Part shown: one piece after another, positions 16,383 through 24,720 of the stretch
Position numbering within the stretch: the first letter of the stretch is position 1
Layout: each line of letters starts with the position of its first letter
Assembly: GCA_013695705.1 (NCBI GenBank)
Contig: JACCZX010000092.1
Span: 1-32,502 of the forward strand
DNA length: 32,502 nucleotides
DNA from: Burkholderiaceae bacterium
GTDB lineage: Bacteria > Pseudomonadota > Gammaproteobacteria > Burkholderiales > Burkholderiaceae_F
Reading direction: 5' to 3'
The notes under the pieces: model-generated
The model's database searches: none
Told to the model about the DNA's origin: nothing
The model's input: the letters and a program-made list of their open reading frames with translations, nothing else
Position numbers and translations under genes: made by a program

Positions 16383-17845
16383 GGCTGCTTTGTCTTCGGC
16401 GCGACGGTCGGATCGATGGCAACGAAAAAATTCGGCGCTGGAATGCGCGCCAGACATTCACCGTCGACGCGCTCGAACGATCCCTCGCGCACGAAGCGCG
16501 ACACCAGGGCGGGTGCGCAGCCCTGTGCGCTAATGCCATGACCGAGATTCGGCGCGACGATGTGTTTGGCGTTGCCCAGGCGCTGTGCTACCGAATCACC
16601 ATGGCGCGGAGGCGTTGCGGGATCAAGGCCGCCGGAGAAAATCAGCACCGGCACCGTTGATTTCGGCACCGAGTAAAACTCTTGCGGAACGGCGCGCGAG
16701 GGTACAAGTTGACACGCCTCTTTGTACAACTCTGCAAACGCCGAGCTAAAACGCGTTGTATCGGACTGCGCGATCGCCGCCGTGTCGATGCGTGGCACGT
16801 CTTCGGCGCAGATCACGGCGAAGTGCATGCCGACCGCAAAGTTTTCAGAGGCGCCGCCACTGACTGCGGCGCTGAGTGCGACCAGCGCCGTGAAATCTCC
16901 CTGACTCGCTTCTGCCAACGCAAACGGAAGCACTGATGCCAGCTGCGGCACGTAAAGCGGTACCCGCAGCAGCGATGCCAGCATCTTGCGATCGAGCCGC
17001 AACGATTCAACCACTCCGGTCAATGGATGCGGCACGCGAATGTCGATGCCGCTTTCAGCGCGCTTCAGCAGCGCCGAGATCCGCTGTTCGAAGCCCGGAT
17101 ATCGATTGCGGCACCGTTGGTCGCGCGCACAAATTTCACTCAGCGATTTCAAAGCGGCGTCGGCGTCGAGAGCAAACGAAATCGGCAACGTCATGTCGGG
17201 CGGCGCGACGCCGTCGAGAATCGCCGTTCTCACCCGGTCCGGATACTGCCGCATGTACTCGAGCGCGTCGCGCGTGCCGTACGACCCGCCCCACAGGTTG
17301 ATCTTGTCGGCGCCCAGTTGCACACGCACGGCTTCGAAATCGCGCACGGCGATCCACGTGGCGTATTGACGCAGGTCGGCCGACAGCGCTTTTAAACACG
17401 GAGAAAGTCGTGCAATCTGCTGTGCGGGCTCGAGCGTGGAGGCGAGCGAGCCTTCATCGACGTCGCACTCGAGTGGATTTGAGCGGCCAGTGCCACGTTG
17501 ATCGATAAAGACGATATCGCGGCGCGCGTTCAGTTCGGCCAGCACCGGCATTATTTGCCGTGCAACGCGCGTCGCCGCCTGTCCCGGTCCCCCGGCAAAC
17601 ACGAAGATCGGATCGGGTTGCTTGTTGCGAGCAATCGCGGGCACCAGTGCATAGCGCACGTCGATGGCGCGGCCCGATGGCGCATCCGGATTCTCGGGTA
17701 CCCGCACGACGCCGCATTTGACCGCGCGCTCGACTCCCGGAATGCGGCACGCTTCTAGACTCGCCTGATCGGTGGTTGCGCTACGACACGACGCAAGAAT
17801 TGCAACGACAGTCACCACAAGCGCGGTCGAACGGAAAAATTTCAT
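16379..17845 (-). CDS. Exported alpha/beta hydrolase, S33 aminopeptidase-like with TAP-like C-terminus
   Basis: A 488-residue hydrolase resembling the tripeptidyl/prolyl aminopeptidases of family S33. The N-terminus MKFFRSTALVVTVVAILASC is a lipoprotein-type signal, with the lipobox Cys at residue 20. The oxyanion region FAGGPGQAA and the stretch VFIDQRGTGRSNPLEC are typical. The catalytic triad is visible: Ser188 in GGSYGT, Asp408 in GGLDPATPP and His436 in NLGHGIS. The last part matches the TAP-like C-terminal domain found in such exported enzymes. Its stop overlaps the ABC ATPase start, so it heads a three-gene operon. Likely acts in the periplasm on short peptides; the substrate is unproven. 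Confidence 0.88.
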   Translation of the reverse strand: MKFFRSTALVVTVVAILASCRSATTDQASLEACRIPGVERAVKCGVVRVPENPDAPSGRAIDVRYALVPAIARNKQPDPIFVFAGGPGQAATRVARQIMPVLAELNARRDIVFIDQRGTGRSNPLECDVDEGSLASTLEPAQQIARLSPCLKALSADLRQYATWIAVRDFEAVRVQLGADKINLWGGSYGTRDALEYMRQYPDRVRTAILDGVAPPDMTLPISFALDADAALKSLSEICARDQRCRNRYPGFEQRISALLKRAESGIDIRVPHPLTGVVESLRLDRKMLASLLRVPLYVPQLASVLPFALAEASQGDFTALVALSAAVSGGASENFAVGMHFAVICAEDVPRIDTAAIAQSDTTRFSSAFAELYKEACQLVPSRAVPQEFYSVPKSTVPVLIFSGGLDPATPPRHGDSVAQRLGNAKHIVAPNLGHGISAQGCAPALVSRFVREGSFERVDGECLARIPAPNFFVAIDPTVAPKTKQP

Positions 17846-17993
17846 TTCTATTACGTTCTGGGACGAGGCGCCGCGAAGAATACAGTCCGGTGCATTTTTT
17901 CGAACGATCGGTGCTTAAAACGCCGCTTCCCCCGGCGCGACCAATGCACAGCATGGACGAAACGTAGAATTGCCACTCTCCGAAGGAGTAAAC

Positions 17994-18974
17994 ATGAAGG
18001 CCAAGTCGATTTTGATCCGCTCGCACGGCGGTCCGGAAGTGATCGAGCTCACCGAATCGGATGTGCCTGATCCGGGAACCGGTGAAGTGCGGATCCGGCA
18101 GCACGCGATCGGCCTCAACTTCATAGACATCTATTTCCGCACCGGCTTGTACCCGAACGCGCTGCCGCACGGCCTCGGCGCCGAAGGCGCGGGAGTCATC
18201 GAAGCGGTCGGTGAAAACGTGCGCGGCTTGAAGGAGGGCGACCGCATCGCGTACCCGCAGGGCCCGCTCGGCGCCTACGCCGAGCTGCGCACGATGCCGG
18301 CCGCCACAGTGGTGAAGCTGCCGAAGGAAATCAGTTTCGAGCAGGGCGCGGCGGTAATGTTGAAAGGGCTGACGGTTCAATACCTGTTCCGGCAAACATA
18401 TCGCCTGCAAGGCGGCGAGACGATCGTGTTTCACGCAGCAGCAGGCGGCGTCGGATTGATCGCGTGTCAATGGGCGCGTGCGCTGGGTGTGCGGCTGATC
18501 GGCACGGTCAGTTCACCAGAGAAAGCTGCGCTTGCCAAAAAGAGCGGCGCCTGGCAGACGATCGACTACTCGAAGGAGAATTTTGCGGAGCGTGTCGCAG
18601 CGCTGACCAACGGCGCCAAGGTGCCGGTCGTCTATGACGGTGTCGGAAAGACCACCTGGGAAGGTTCGCTCGACTGCCTGCAGCCGCGCGGCCTGATGGT
18701 CAGTTTTGGCAACGCTTCGGGAGCGGTGACCGGCGTCAACCTCGGGATACTTGCGCAGAAGGGATCGCTATTCGTGACGCGTCCGACGCTGGCGACGCAT
18801 GTCGTACCGCGAGCGCGACTTGAGGAATCCTCCGCTGAGTTGTTCGACCTGATGCGCCAAGGAAAGATCGAGGTGACGATCGAGCAGCGTTATCCGCTGG
18901 CCGAGGCCGCGCGCGCTCATCAGGATCTGGCGGCGCGCAAGACGGTCGGATCGACGGTGCTGGTGCCGGGTTAG
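17994..18974 (+). CDS. qor: NADPH:quinone oxidoreductase (zinc-independent MDR, QOR1-like)
   Basis: A 326-residue medium-chain dehydrogenase/reductase that uses NADPH to reduce quinones. The GroES-like N-terminal domain has GLNFIDIYFRTGLYP and lacks catalytic zinc cysteines. The Rossmann domain contains VFHAAAGGVGLIACQWA, the QOR-type AAGGVG motif, and the end is ARKTVGSTVLVPG. The ATG at 17994 is preceded by GAAGGAG at a good distance. TAGAAT at 17966-17971 could be its -10 but I see no good -35. It diverges from the peptidase operon and converges on the DoxX-like gene, overlapping its stop by 4 nt. Confidence 0.93.
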   Translation: MKAKSILIRSHGGPEVIELTESDVPDPGTGEVRIRQHAIGLNFIDIYFRTGLYPNALPHGLGAEGAGVIEAVGENVRGLKEGDRIAYPQGPLGAYAELRTMPAATVVKLPKEISFEQGAAVMLKGLTVQYLFRQTYRLQGGETIVFHAAAGGVGLIACQWARALGVRLIGTVSSPEKAALAKKSGAWQTIDYSKENFAERVAALTNGAKVPVVYDGVGKTTWEGSLDCLQPRGLMVSFGNASGAVTGVNLGILAQKGSLFVTRPTLATHVVPRARLEESSAELFDLMRQGKIEVTIEQRYPLAEAARAHQDLAARKTVGSTVLVPG

Positions 18975-19354
18975 CGCACAGAATTGTTTTGCGGCGACGT
19001 GTAGACGTACGCCCACATGATCAGGATGCCCTGCAAAGGCAGGCGCAGCCAGAGGAGCGTCGGCGAAAAACGCGGGTAAAGCTCGGCGTTGACGGCCATG
19101 TGCAGATTGGCTGGAAATACTGCGATCAATAACAAAATCAGTCCCCAGGCGGCGATCGTCGACCAATGCCGAACGAACAGCAGTGCGCCGAGCGCAACCT
19201 CGGCGAATCCGCTGAGGTAAACGAGCGGCACATGCCACGGCAGATACGGCGGCATGATGCCCACGTAAAAATCAGGGCTCGCGAAATGATTCAACCCGGC
19301 GGCAATGAAGAGCGCGCCGAACAGATATCTTGTCGAGTCTCTGATGCGATTCAT
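18971..19354 (-). CDS. DoxX-like four-helix membrane protein
   Basis: A 127-residue integral membrane protein with four hydrophobic helices, starting MNRIRDSTRYLFGALFIAAG. The first helix runs into the NHFASPDFYVGIMPPYLP segment, which is characteristic of DoxX-family proteins, and LSGFAEVALGALL opens the second. The family is involved in poorly defined redox or membrane roles; no specific function can be assigned. Its ATG overlaps the stop of the preceding small open frame as ATGA, so it appears to be the last gene of the pepN-fbp unit. Its stop overlaps qor from the opposite strand. Confidence 0.85.
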   Translation of the reverse strand: MNRIRDSTRYLFGALFIAAGLNHFASPDFYVGIMPPYLPWHVPLVYLSGFAEVALGALLFVRHWSTIAAWGLILLLIAVFPANLHMAVNAELYPRFSPTLLWLRLPLQGILIMWAYVYTSPQNNSVR

Positions 19355-19506
19355 CTGAAGCTACGCCACCAAAGCGGAACGAAGCGCCGGGTGCGCGCGG
19401 AATACGGGCCGTACTCGGTGGCGTAATGCGAGCCGCACCGCGCTGCAGGCAACGGTGTACTAACGACCAGCACACCGATCAAACTGAATTGCAACGCGAC
19501 CAGCAA
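19351..19506 (-). CDS. Small open frame between fbp and doxX, possible remnant of a membrane methyltransferase-like gene
   Basis: Directly after the fbp TAG, and in the same frame, the strand stays open for 59 codons to a TGA that overlaps the doxX ATG as ATGA. The only usable starts are TTG (19506, giving 51 residues) or later GTG/TTG codons, and none has a convincing ribosome site. The product has one hydrophobic segment (LVALQFSLIGVLVVSTPLPA) and ends YATEYGPYSARTRRFVPLWW. That ending recalls the C-terminal tail of isoprenylcysteine methyltransferase-like membrane proteins. It may be a degraded tail left by a deletion, a real small membrane protein, or an fbp read-through extension. Low certainty. 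Confidence 0.35.
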   Translation of the reverse strand: MLVALQFSLIGVLVVSTPLPAARCGSHYATEYGPYSARTRRFVPLWWRSFR

Positions 19507-19530
19507 GACGAAGGGACTCGCCGCATCGTC

Positions 19531-20520
19531 CTAGTGATAACTCGTTACCCGCTCGACTTCGTTGCTCGAACCAAGAAACACCGCAACGCGCTCGTGCAGC
19601 TTGGTAGGTTCAATATCCAGGATGCGCCGACGTCCGTCGGTGGCTGCGCCGCCCGCCTGCTCAATCAAAAACGCCATCGGATTGCCCTCGTACATCAGGC
19701 GTAGACGGCCAGGCTTCGCTGGATCGCGCGCGTCGCGCGGATACATGAAGATGCCGCCGCGGGTCATGATTCTATGTACATCGGCCACCATCGAAGCGAC
19801 CCAGCGCATGTTGAAATCGGTTCCACGCGGCCCGGTTTTGCCGGCCAATAATTCGTCGACGTAACGCTTGACTGGCGTCTCCCAGTGTCGCGCGTTCGAC
19901 ATATTGATCGCGAACTCGCATGTGTCCACCGGAATTTTCACATCCGACTGCGTCAGCAGAAACGAGCCGGTATCGCGGTCAAGCGTAAACACCTGCACGC
20001 CGTGCCCGACCGTCAACACAAGGGAGGTCTGCGGGCCGTACACCGTGTAGCCGGCACACACCTGCCGCGCGCCCGATTGCAGAAACGCAGCCTCGCCCGC
20101 GTCTTCGCCTGTTAACGGACTCGGCAAAACCGAAAAAATGGTGCCGATCGAAACGTTGACGTCAATGTTGCTCGAGCCGTCGAGTGGGTCAAACAGCAGC
20201 AGGTATTTTCCGCGCGGATAAGCGACCGGAATTCCCATCGGCCCATGCATTTCTTCGGATGCCATGCCGGCCAGGTGGCCACCCCAGCAATTGGCTTCGA
20301 ACAAAATCTCATTGGATAACAGATCGAGTTTTTTTTGCGCCTCGCCCTGTACGTTCGTGGTGCCCGCATTGCCGAGCACGTTGCCCAAAGCACCTTTGCC
20401 GACCGCGTGGCTGATCGTCTTGCAGGCGCGCGCCACGGTTTCCAGCAGCAGCCGCAGGTCGGAATCGAGGCCGTGCTCACGCTCGCAGCGAATCAGATAG
20501 TGCGTCAGCGACAGTTTCAT
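19531..20520 (-). CDS. fbp: Fructose-1,6-bisphosphatase class I
   Basis: Fbp hydrolyses fructose 1,6-bisphosphate to fructose 6-phosphate in gluconeogenesis (and in the Calvin cycle where present). The 329-residue protein has the metal-binding motif [10 protein letters not shown] beginning at Asp111, an upstream EE pair in MASEEMHG, and the C-terminal block [17 protein letters not shown] chose the ATG at 20520 ([15 protein letters not shown]), which matches the family start; the frame also opens earlier inside pepN at a TTG. The gene begins 11 nt after the pepN stop without a strong Shine-Dalgarno site. The coding strand holds an eight-A run (Lys-Lys, near 20330-20337) that does not break the frame. 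Confidence 0.95.
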   Translation of the reverse strand: MKLSLTHYLIRCEREHGLDSDLRLLLETVARACKTISHAVGKGALGNVLGNAGTTNVQGEAQKKLDLLSNEILFEANCWGGHLAGMASEEMHGPMGIPVAYPRGKYLLLFDPLDGSSNIDVNVSIGTIFSVLPSPLTGEDAGEAAFLQSGARQVCAGYTVYGPQTSLVLTVGHGVQVFTLDRDTGSFLLTQSDVKIPVDTCEFAINMSNARHWETPVKRYVDELLAGKTGPRGTDFNMRWVASMVADVHRIMTRGGIFMYPRDARDPAKPGRLRLMYEGNPMAFLIEQAGGAATDGRRRILDIEPTKLHERVAVFLGSSNEVERVTSYH

Positions 20521-20531
20521 CGTCGTCGACG

Positions 20532-23201
20532 TCAGCCGGCAAGCGACTTGGTGACGATCTCGCAAACATCGCGCGACAGGCCTGGATGTATTGCGACTTG
20601 TTGCAGCGCTTTTTGCATTTCGGCCTGCCGATCGGGTGTGAACTTGCGCCAGCGATCAAGCGCACGCGCGATGCGTGCCGCGACCGTCGGATTTATCTTG
20701 TCGAGCGCGAGCACCTGATCGACCCAAAACGTGTAGCCGCCGCAATCGCGCCGGTGAAATTCGGCTTCGTTGGCCATGCAAAACGGGCGAATCAGCGCGT
20801 ACACATTGTTTGGGTTGGACAGTGAAAAACTGCGATGACGCATCAGCAAACGAACCCGCTCAACCACCGGCGGCTCACCCGGATGTGACACGGCGGTCGC
20901 CTGCAACTGAAACCACTTGTTCATCAGCAGCGGCTGATCGTTCCAGACACGCGAGAGCTGAACCAGAGCCTCAGCCTTCAGCGACGAGACACTGTTGACG
21001 ATGACCGCCAACGCAGCCTGTGCATCGGTGATATTGGTTGATGCCACCAGTTGATCGCGTGCCATCTCAAGGGCACCGTCTACCTCGCCCCCGACCAGAT
21101 AGGTCAGCGCGAGATTGCGCAGTGCGCGCTTGCCGGCCGCTGTGGCGTCCGGTGAATACTCCCCATCAACCTGCAGCGACGAGTAGATGCTTTGCCACTC
21201 AACGGCCAGGCGCCGGCCGATTTCGTGCACTGCGAAACGTCGCGCCGTACGAATCGCTTCAGGGTCGACGACAGCGCGCTGTTCGCCTATAAAGTTTTCT
21301 GCCGGCAACAGCAACGCTTGCGCTTTGAACGCGGGCGAAAGCGCATCATCGACCAGCGTTGCCCGCAACATTGCGATAAATGCATCGTCGAGTGCGAGAG
21401 GCCGACCCGTCTCGGCCGCATCCGACAGTGACATCAGCCTTGCAATCGCCACCCGCTGCCCGGCTTCCCATCGGTTAAACGGGTCGGAATCGTGCGCGGA
21501 CAAAAAAGCCAGCTCGGCGCCGGTGTAGCGGTAATCGACGATAACCGGCGCTGAAAATTTGCGCAGCAGTGAAGGAACCGGCGGTTCGCCGACGTTGATG
21601 AAGCGAAATGTTTGCTTGGCCTGCGTCAGTTCGAGCACAGCAGTTGTAGCGCCGCTTTCGGCTGCGCCTTCCAACTGCAGAGGCAGATCGCGGCCATCAC
21701 CGCCGATCAGGCCGACCGCAAACGGAATGTGAAACGGCTCCTTGGCCGACTGTCCCGGCGTCGGCGGCGTCGCCTGGCTTAGCGTCACGTCGAATGCAAA
21801 CGCGTGCGCGTCGTAGCGCGTGTCGACCGTCACGCGCGGCGTACCCGCCTGCGCGTACCAGCGCTTGAACTGAGTCAGCTCGCGCGAATTGGCGTCGGCA
21901 ATGGCGGCAACAAAATCGTCGCAGGTGACCGCATGGCCGTCGTGTCGCTTGAAATACAGATCCATGCCAAGCCGAAAACCCTCGACGCCGACCAGCGTCT
22001 GCAGCATTCGAACAACCTCGGCACCTTTCTCGTACACCGTTGCGGTGTAGAAGTTGCTGATCTCCTGATAGTTGTCGGGGCGCACCGGATGCGCCATCGG
22101 CCCGCCGTCTTCGGGAAACTGCGTCGCGCGCAGCGAACGCACGTCTTCAATGCGTTTGACTGCACGGCTGCTCGCATCGCCCAGCATGTCGGCAGAAAAT
22201 TCCTGGTCGCGAAAAACCGTCAGCCCTTCTTTAAGGCTGAGTTGAAACCAGTCTCGGCAGGTAACGCGGTTTCCGGTCCAGTTGTGGAAATACTCGTGGC
22301 CCACGATCGATTCGATGTTGACATAGTCGTCGTCGGTGGCAATCGTCGGACTGGCCAGGACATACTTGGCGTTGAAAATATTGAGCCCTTTGTTTTCCAT
22401 CGCGCCGAGGTTGAAATCGTTCGACGCCACTATCATGAAGCGGTCTAGATCGAGCTCGAGCCCATAGCGGCGTTCATCCCAGGCAATGGCGTGCTTCAGG
22501 CTTTCCATCGCGTGCTGGGTCTTGTCGAGATTGCCGGGTTCGACGTAGATCTGCAGCACGGCTTCGCGGCCGTTGGCGCGCATGAAGCGTTCTTCGTGCA
22601 ATGCAAAGTGACCGGCAACCAGCGCGAACAGATAGCTCGGCTTGGCAAACGGGTCATCCCATATTGCGTAGTGACGGCCTTCGGACAGGTCGCCTTGATC
22701 GGTCAGGTTGCCGTTGGCCAGCAGCATCGGGTAGCGCGCCTTGTCGGCACGGACCGTCACGCGATACGTCGTCATTACGTCCGGCCGGTCCGGAAAAAAC
22801 GTGATTCGGCGAAAGCCCTGCGCCTCGCATTGGCTAAAGAAGTTGCCGTTGGAAACGAACAAGCCCATCAGCTCGGTGTTGGCCGAGGGCTTGATGCGAA
22901 CGATCGTCTTCAGGGTGAAGCGATCGGTGGATGGACGCAGCGTAAGGCCGTCTTCGTGCAGCTGATAAGCGCTTGCGGGCAACGCGCGCCCGTCGATCGC
23001 GATCAAAGCGAGATCGAGATCCTCTCCGTCGAGCTGAAGTGGAATTGCACCCCCGACCACGGGATTGCGACGTACGTTGAGGGTGGCGGTGACGTACGTC
23101 ACTGCTTGATCAAGGTCGAACTCAAGCGTTACATGGTCGAGCAGAAAATCCGGCGGCCGGTAATCGGCGCGGCGAACGGTGACGAGTTGATCGTTTCGCA
23201 T
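20532..23201 (-). CDS. pepN: Aminopeptidase N
   Basis: PepN is the broad-specificity M1 zinc aminopeptidase of the cytoplasm, acting late in protein turnover. The 889-residue length is normal for the bacterial alanyl-aminopeptidase subgroup. The substrate-anchoring GAMEN motif is at residues 266-270. The zinc site is His302-Glu303-x-x-His306 with Glu325 (LSLKEG) as third ligand. The N-terminal beta domain and the C-terminal helical repeats are of expected size. The start [19 protein letters not shown] is typical. TACAAT (complement of 23209-23214) lies 7 nt before the ATG, so a leaderless transcript is possible. The EamA gene ends 19 nt upstream. Confidence 0.97.
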   Translation of the reverse strand: MRNDQLVTVRRADYRPPDFLLDHVTLEFDLDQAVTYVTATLNVRRNPVVGGAIPLQLDGEDLDLALIAIDGRALPASAYQLHEDGLTLRPSTDRFTLKTIVRIKPSANTELMGLFVSNGNFFSQCEAQGFRRITFFPDRPDVMTTYRVTVRADKARYPMLLANGNLTDQGDLSEGRHYAIWDDPFAKPSYLFALVAGHFALHEERFMRANGREAVLQIYVEPGNLDKTQHAMESLKHAIAWDERRYGLELDLDRFMIVASNDFNLGAMENKGLNIFNAKYVLASPTIATDDDYVNIESIVGHEYFHNWTGNRVTCRDWFQLSLKEGLTVFRDQEFSADMLGDASSRAVKRIEDVRSLRATQFPEDGGPMAHPVRPDNYQEISNFYTATVYEKGAEVVRMLQTLVGVEGFRLGMDLYFKRHDGHAVTCDDFVAAIADANSRELTQFKRWYAQAGTPRVTVDTRYDAHAFAFDVTLSQATPPTPGQSAKEPFHIPFAVGLIGGDGRDLPLQLEGAAESGATTAVLELTQAKQTFRFINVGEPPVPSLLRKFSAPVIVDYRYTGAELAFLSAHDSDPFNRWEAGQRVAIARLMSLSDAAETGRPLALDDAFIAMLRATLVDDALSPAFKAQALLLPAENFIGEQRAVVDPEAIRTARRFAVHEIGRRLAVEWQSIYSSLQVDGEYSPDATAAGKRALRNLALTYLVGGEVDGALEMARDQLVASTNITDAQAALAVIVNSVSSLKAEALVQLSRVWNDQPLLMNKWFQLQATAVSHPGEPPVVERVRLLMRHRSFSLSNPNNVYALIRPFCMANEAEFHRRDCGGYTFWVDQVLALDKINPTVAARIARALDRWRKFTPDRQAEMQKALQQVAIHPGLSRDVCEIVTKSLAG

Positions 23202-23220
23202 TGAGACGATTGTAGCGAGG

Positions 23221-24117
23221 CTAGCGAGTGCGCTCGGTCGCTAAATGAATTCCTGCCAGGATCAATGCACCGCCAACGAGGTGATATGCACCGATAGGAT
23301 CATTTAGCAAAGCCCACGAGAAAATCGCCGCGAAGACCGGAATTAGATTGACGAAATACATCGGCAAAACTGCTCCGGCGCGCAGGACTCCGCGGTCCCA
23401 GCAGTAGTACGCAGCGAGCGACGGCAACAACACGACGTAGATCAGCGCGGCGAAGTTGGTCGGCGTCGGCGCGGGAGCGTGTTGTGTGATGGACCACTCG
23501 AGCAGGTAAAACGGCAGGATCATCAACGCACCGAGCCCGAACTGCACGGCGAGAAACGCGGTCAACGGTAGAGGCGGGCGCCGTGTGCGCAGCAGCCATG
23601 TGTAAATGCTCCAAGCCAGGGTTGCAGCCAGCATGATTACATCGCCCAGGGCGAACTGCAGCCGCAGCAGATTCTCGGGCTCTCCGCGTGCGATGACCCA
23701 CAGCACACCAAGCAACGAAACCGCTGCGCCGATCCACTGCCGTCGTACTACGCGCGAAGAAAAAAATGCAGCGCCTGTGATCAGAGTGAGCGCCGGCCCT
23801 GAGGCGCCAATGAGCGTTGTATTAACCGCCGTCGATGTTTGCAGCGCCAGATATTGCAGCGAGTTATAGCAACCGACGCCCAGCAAGCTGATCCAAGCGA
23901 GCAATTGAACGTGAGCCAGGATCACGGACCGGTGCTGCCAAACCGATGCCGCCGCAAACGGAGCGAGTACTGCGAACGCCAGTGTCCAGCGCCAGAACGA
24001 CAATGCCAGAGGCGGAAACTCGCCGACCAGCGCGCGCGCGAGCACCGCGTTGCCCGCCCAGAAAAGCGGCGGTGCGATCAGCAAAGCGGTGGTGGACCCG
24101 CTTAATCGTTGCGGCAT
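23221..24117 (-). CDS. EamA/DMT-family transporter
   Basis: A 298-residue membrane protein of the drug/metabolite transporter superfamily, with ten hydrophobic helices in two homologous EamA halves. The first half opens LIAPPLFWAGNAVLARAL, has FWRWTLAF and ends near LLGVLWVIARGEP. The second begins GDVIMLAATLAWSIYTWLL and ends AYHLVGGALILAGIHLA. I chose the ATG at 24117 (MPQRLSGSTTALL) because it sits directly before the first helix and clears the upstream gene. An ATG at 24195 would overlap that gene by 47 nt. The substrate cannot be told from sequence; relatives export amino acids, purines or other metabolites. Confidence 0.88.
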   Translation of the reverse strand: MPQRLSGSTTALLIAPPLFWAGNAVLARALVGEFPPLALSFWRWTLAFAVLAPFAAASVWQHRSVILAHVQLLAWISLLGVGCYNSLQYLALQTSTAVNTTLIGASGPALTLITGAAFFSSRVVRRQWIGAAVSLLGVLWVIARGEPENLLRLQFALGDVIMLAATLAWSIYTWLLRTRRPPLPLTAFLAVQFGLGALMILPFYLLEWSITQHAPAPTPTNFAALIYVVLLPSLAAYYCWDRGVLRAGAVLPMYFVNLIPVFAAIFSWALLNDPIGAYHLVGGALILAGIHLATERTR

Positions 24118-24148
24118 GCGGCCAGGAGCGGCGGCGCGTTGGCGACCG

Positions 24149-24640
24149 TCAAAAGTCGATTTCGTCGCGAATAGCGGCGATGCCTGCCTTGGCACACGCC
24201 TCGTCGAGCTCGCCGGACGGTGCGCCTGAAATTCCGATTGCCCCGAGCGTTGTGCCGGCTGCCTGAATCAGCACGCCTCCGCCCACGGCGACTACGTTCG
24301 GGATCAATCTCACGCCGGAGCTCGGCATACCGGACTGCGTCTGCTTTGCCAATTCGAGGGTCTCGACGCGGAAGCTGATCGCTGTGTAACCCTTGTTGAT
24401 GGCAGTGTTCACCGTGTGCGGACCAGCAAAGCGATCGCGCAACATCGCTTGGGCAACTCCTGAGCGGTCGACCACTGCGGCGGCGACCTGATGGCCGCGC
24501 TTTCTGCAATCTTCCAGCGCGGCATGCGTTGCTTTAAGCGCCGTCTCCGGGGTCAGCAGCCGCGCTGCATAGGTGCCGCTCTGCGCGAGCGTGCCCTGTG
24601 CAGTCAAGGTCAGCAGTACTGCAGGCAGCAATCGCTTCAT
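24149..24640 (-). CDS. Exported GlcG/HbpS-family protein
   Basis: A 163-residue protein of the GlcG/HbpS (DUF336) fold. The N-terminus MKRLLPAVLLTLTAQGTLAQ is a signal peptide with probable cleavage after AQGTLA, so it should be periplasmic. The mature part shows the family pattern: LTPETALKATHAALEDCRKR, VAAAVVDRSGVAQAMLRDRF, AINKGYTAISF and the glycine-rich VVAVGGGVLIQ with IGISGAPSGELDEACAKAG. HbpS relatives bind haem, and other members lie in glycolate loci; neither role is proven here. GGGGAG stands about 5 nt before the ATG. It is the first gene of the minus-strand run leading to pepN and fbp. Confidence 0.88.
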   Translation of the reverse strand: MKRLLPAVLLTLTAQGTLAQSGTYAARLLTPETALKATHAALEDCRKRGHQVAAAVVDRSGVAQAMLRDRFAGPHTVNTAINKGYTAISFRVETLELAKQTQSGMPSSGVRLIPNVVAVGGGVLIQAAGTTLGAIGISGAPSGELDEACAKAGIAAIRDEIDF

Positions 24641-24654
24641 CGTGTCTCCCCGGC

Positions 24655-24674
24655 ATCCCTTATTTGAGAAGGGA
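24655..24674. repeat. Small inverted repeat in the divergent promoter region
   Basis: TCCCTT (24656-24661) and AAGGGA (24669-24674) are separated by 7 nt and overlap the candidate -35 of the M20 peptidase gene. It could be an operator acting on both divergent genes. Arms of 6 bp are short enough to arise by chance. Confidence 0.25.
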
Positions 24675-24692
24675 GGCTAGCAGTCCTACACT
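24664..24692 (+). promoter_or_regulatory. Candidate sigma70 promoter of the M20 peptidase gene
   Basis: TTGAGA (24664-24669), a 17-bp spacer and TACACT (24687-24692) precede the ATG at 24721 by a suitable distance, leaving a leader of about 22 nt. The spacing is ideal and each box has four to five consensus matches. Moderate support. Confidence 0.45.
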
Positions 24693-24720
24693 TTCAGCTT
24701 ACGCATTAAAAAGAGCCGCC

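Noticed and set aside
17781-18470. A 229-codon minus-strand frame opposite the quinone oxidoreductase
   Set aside because: It overlaps the peptidase start and the well-supported qor gene, so it is a shadow frame.
22491-23204. A 237-codon open frame on the plus strand opposite pepN
   Set aside because: It lies wholly inside the conserved pepN N-terminal half and has no family resemblance or ribosome site.
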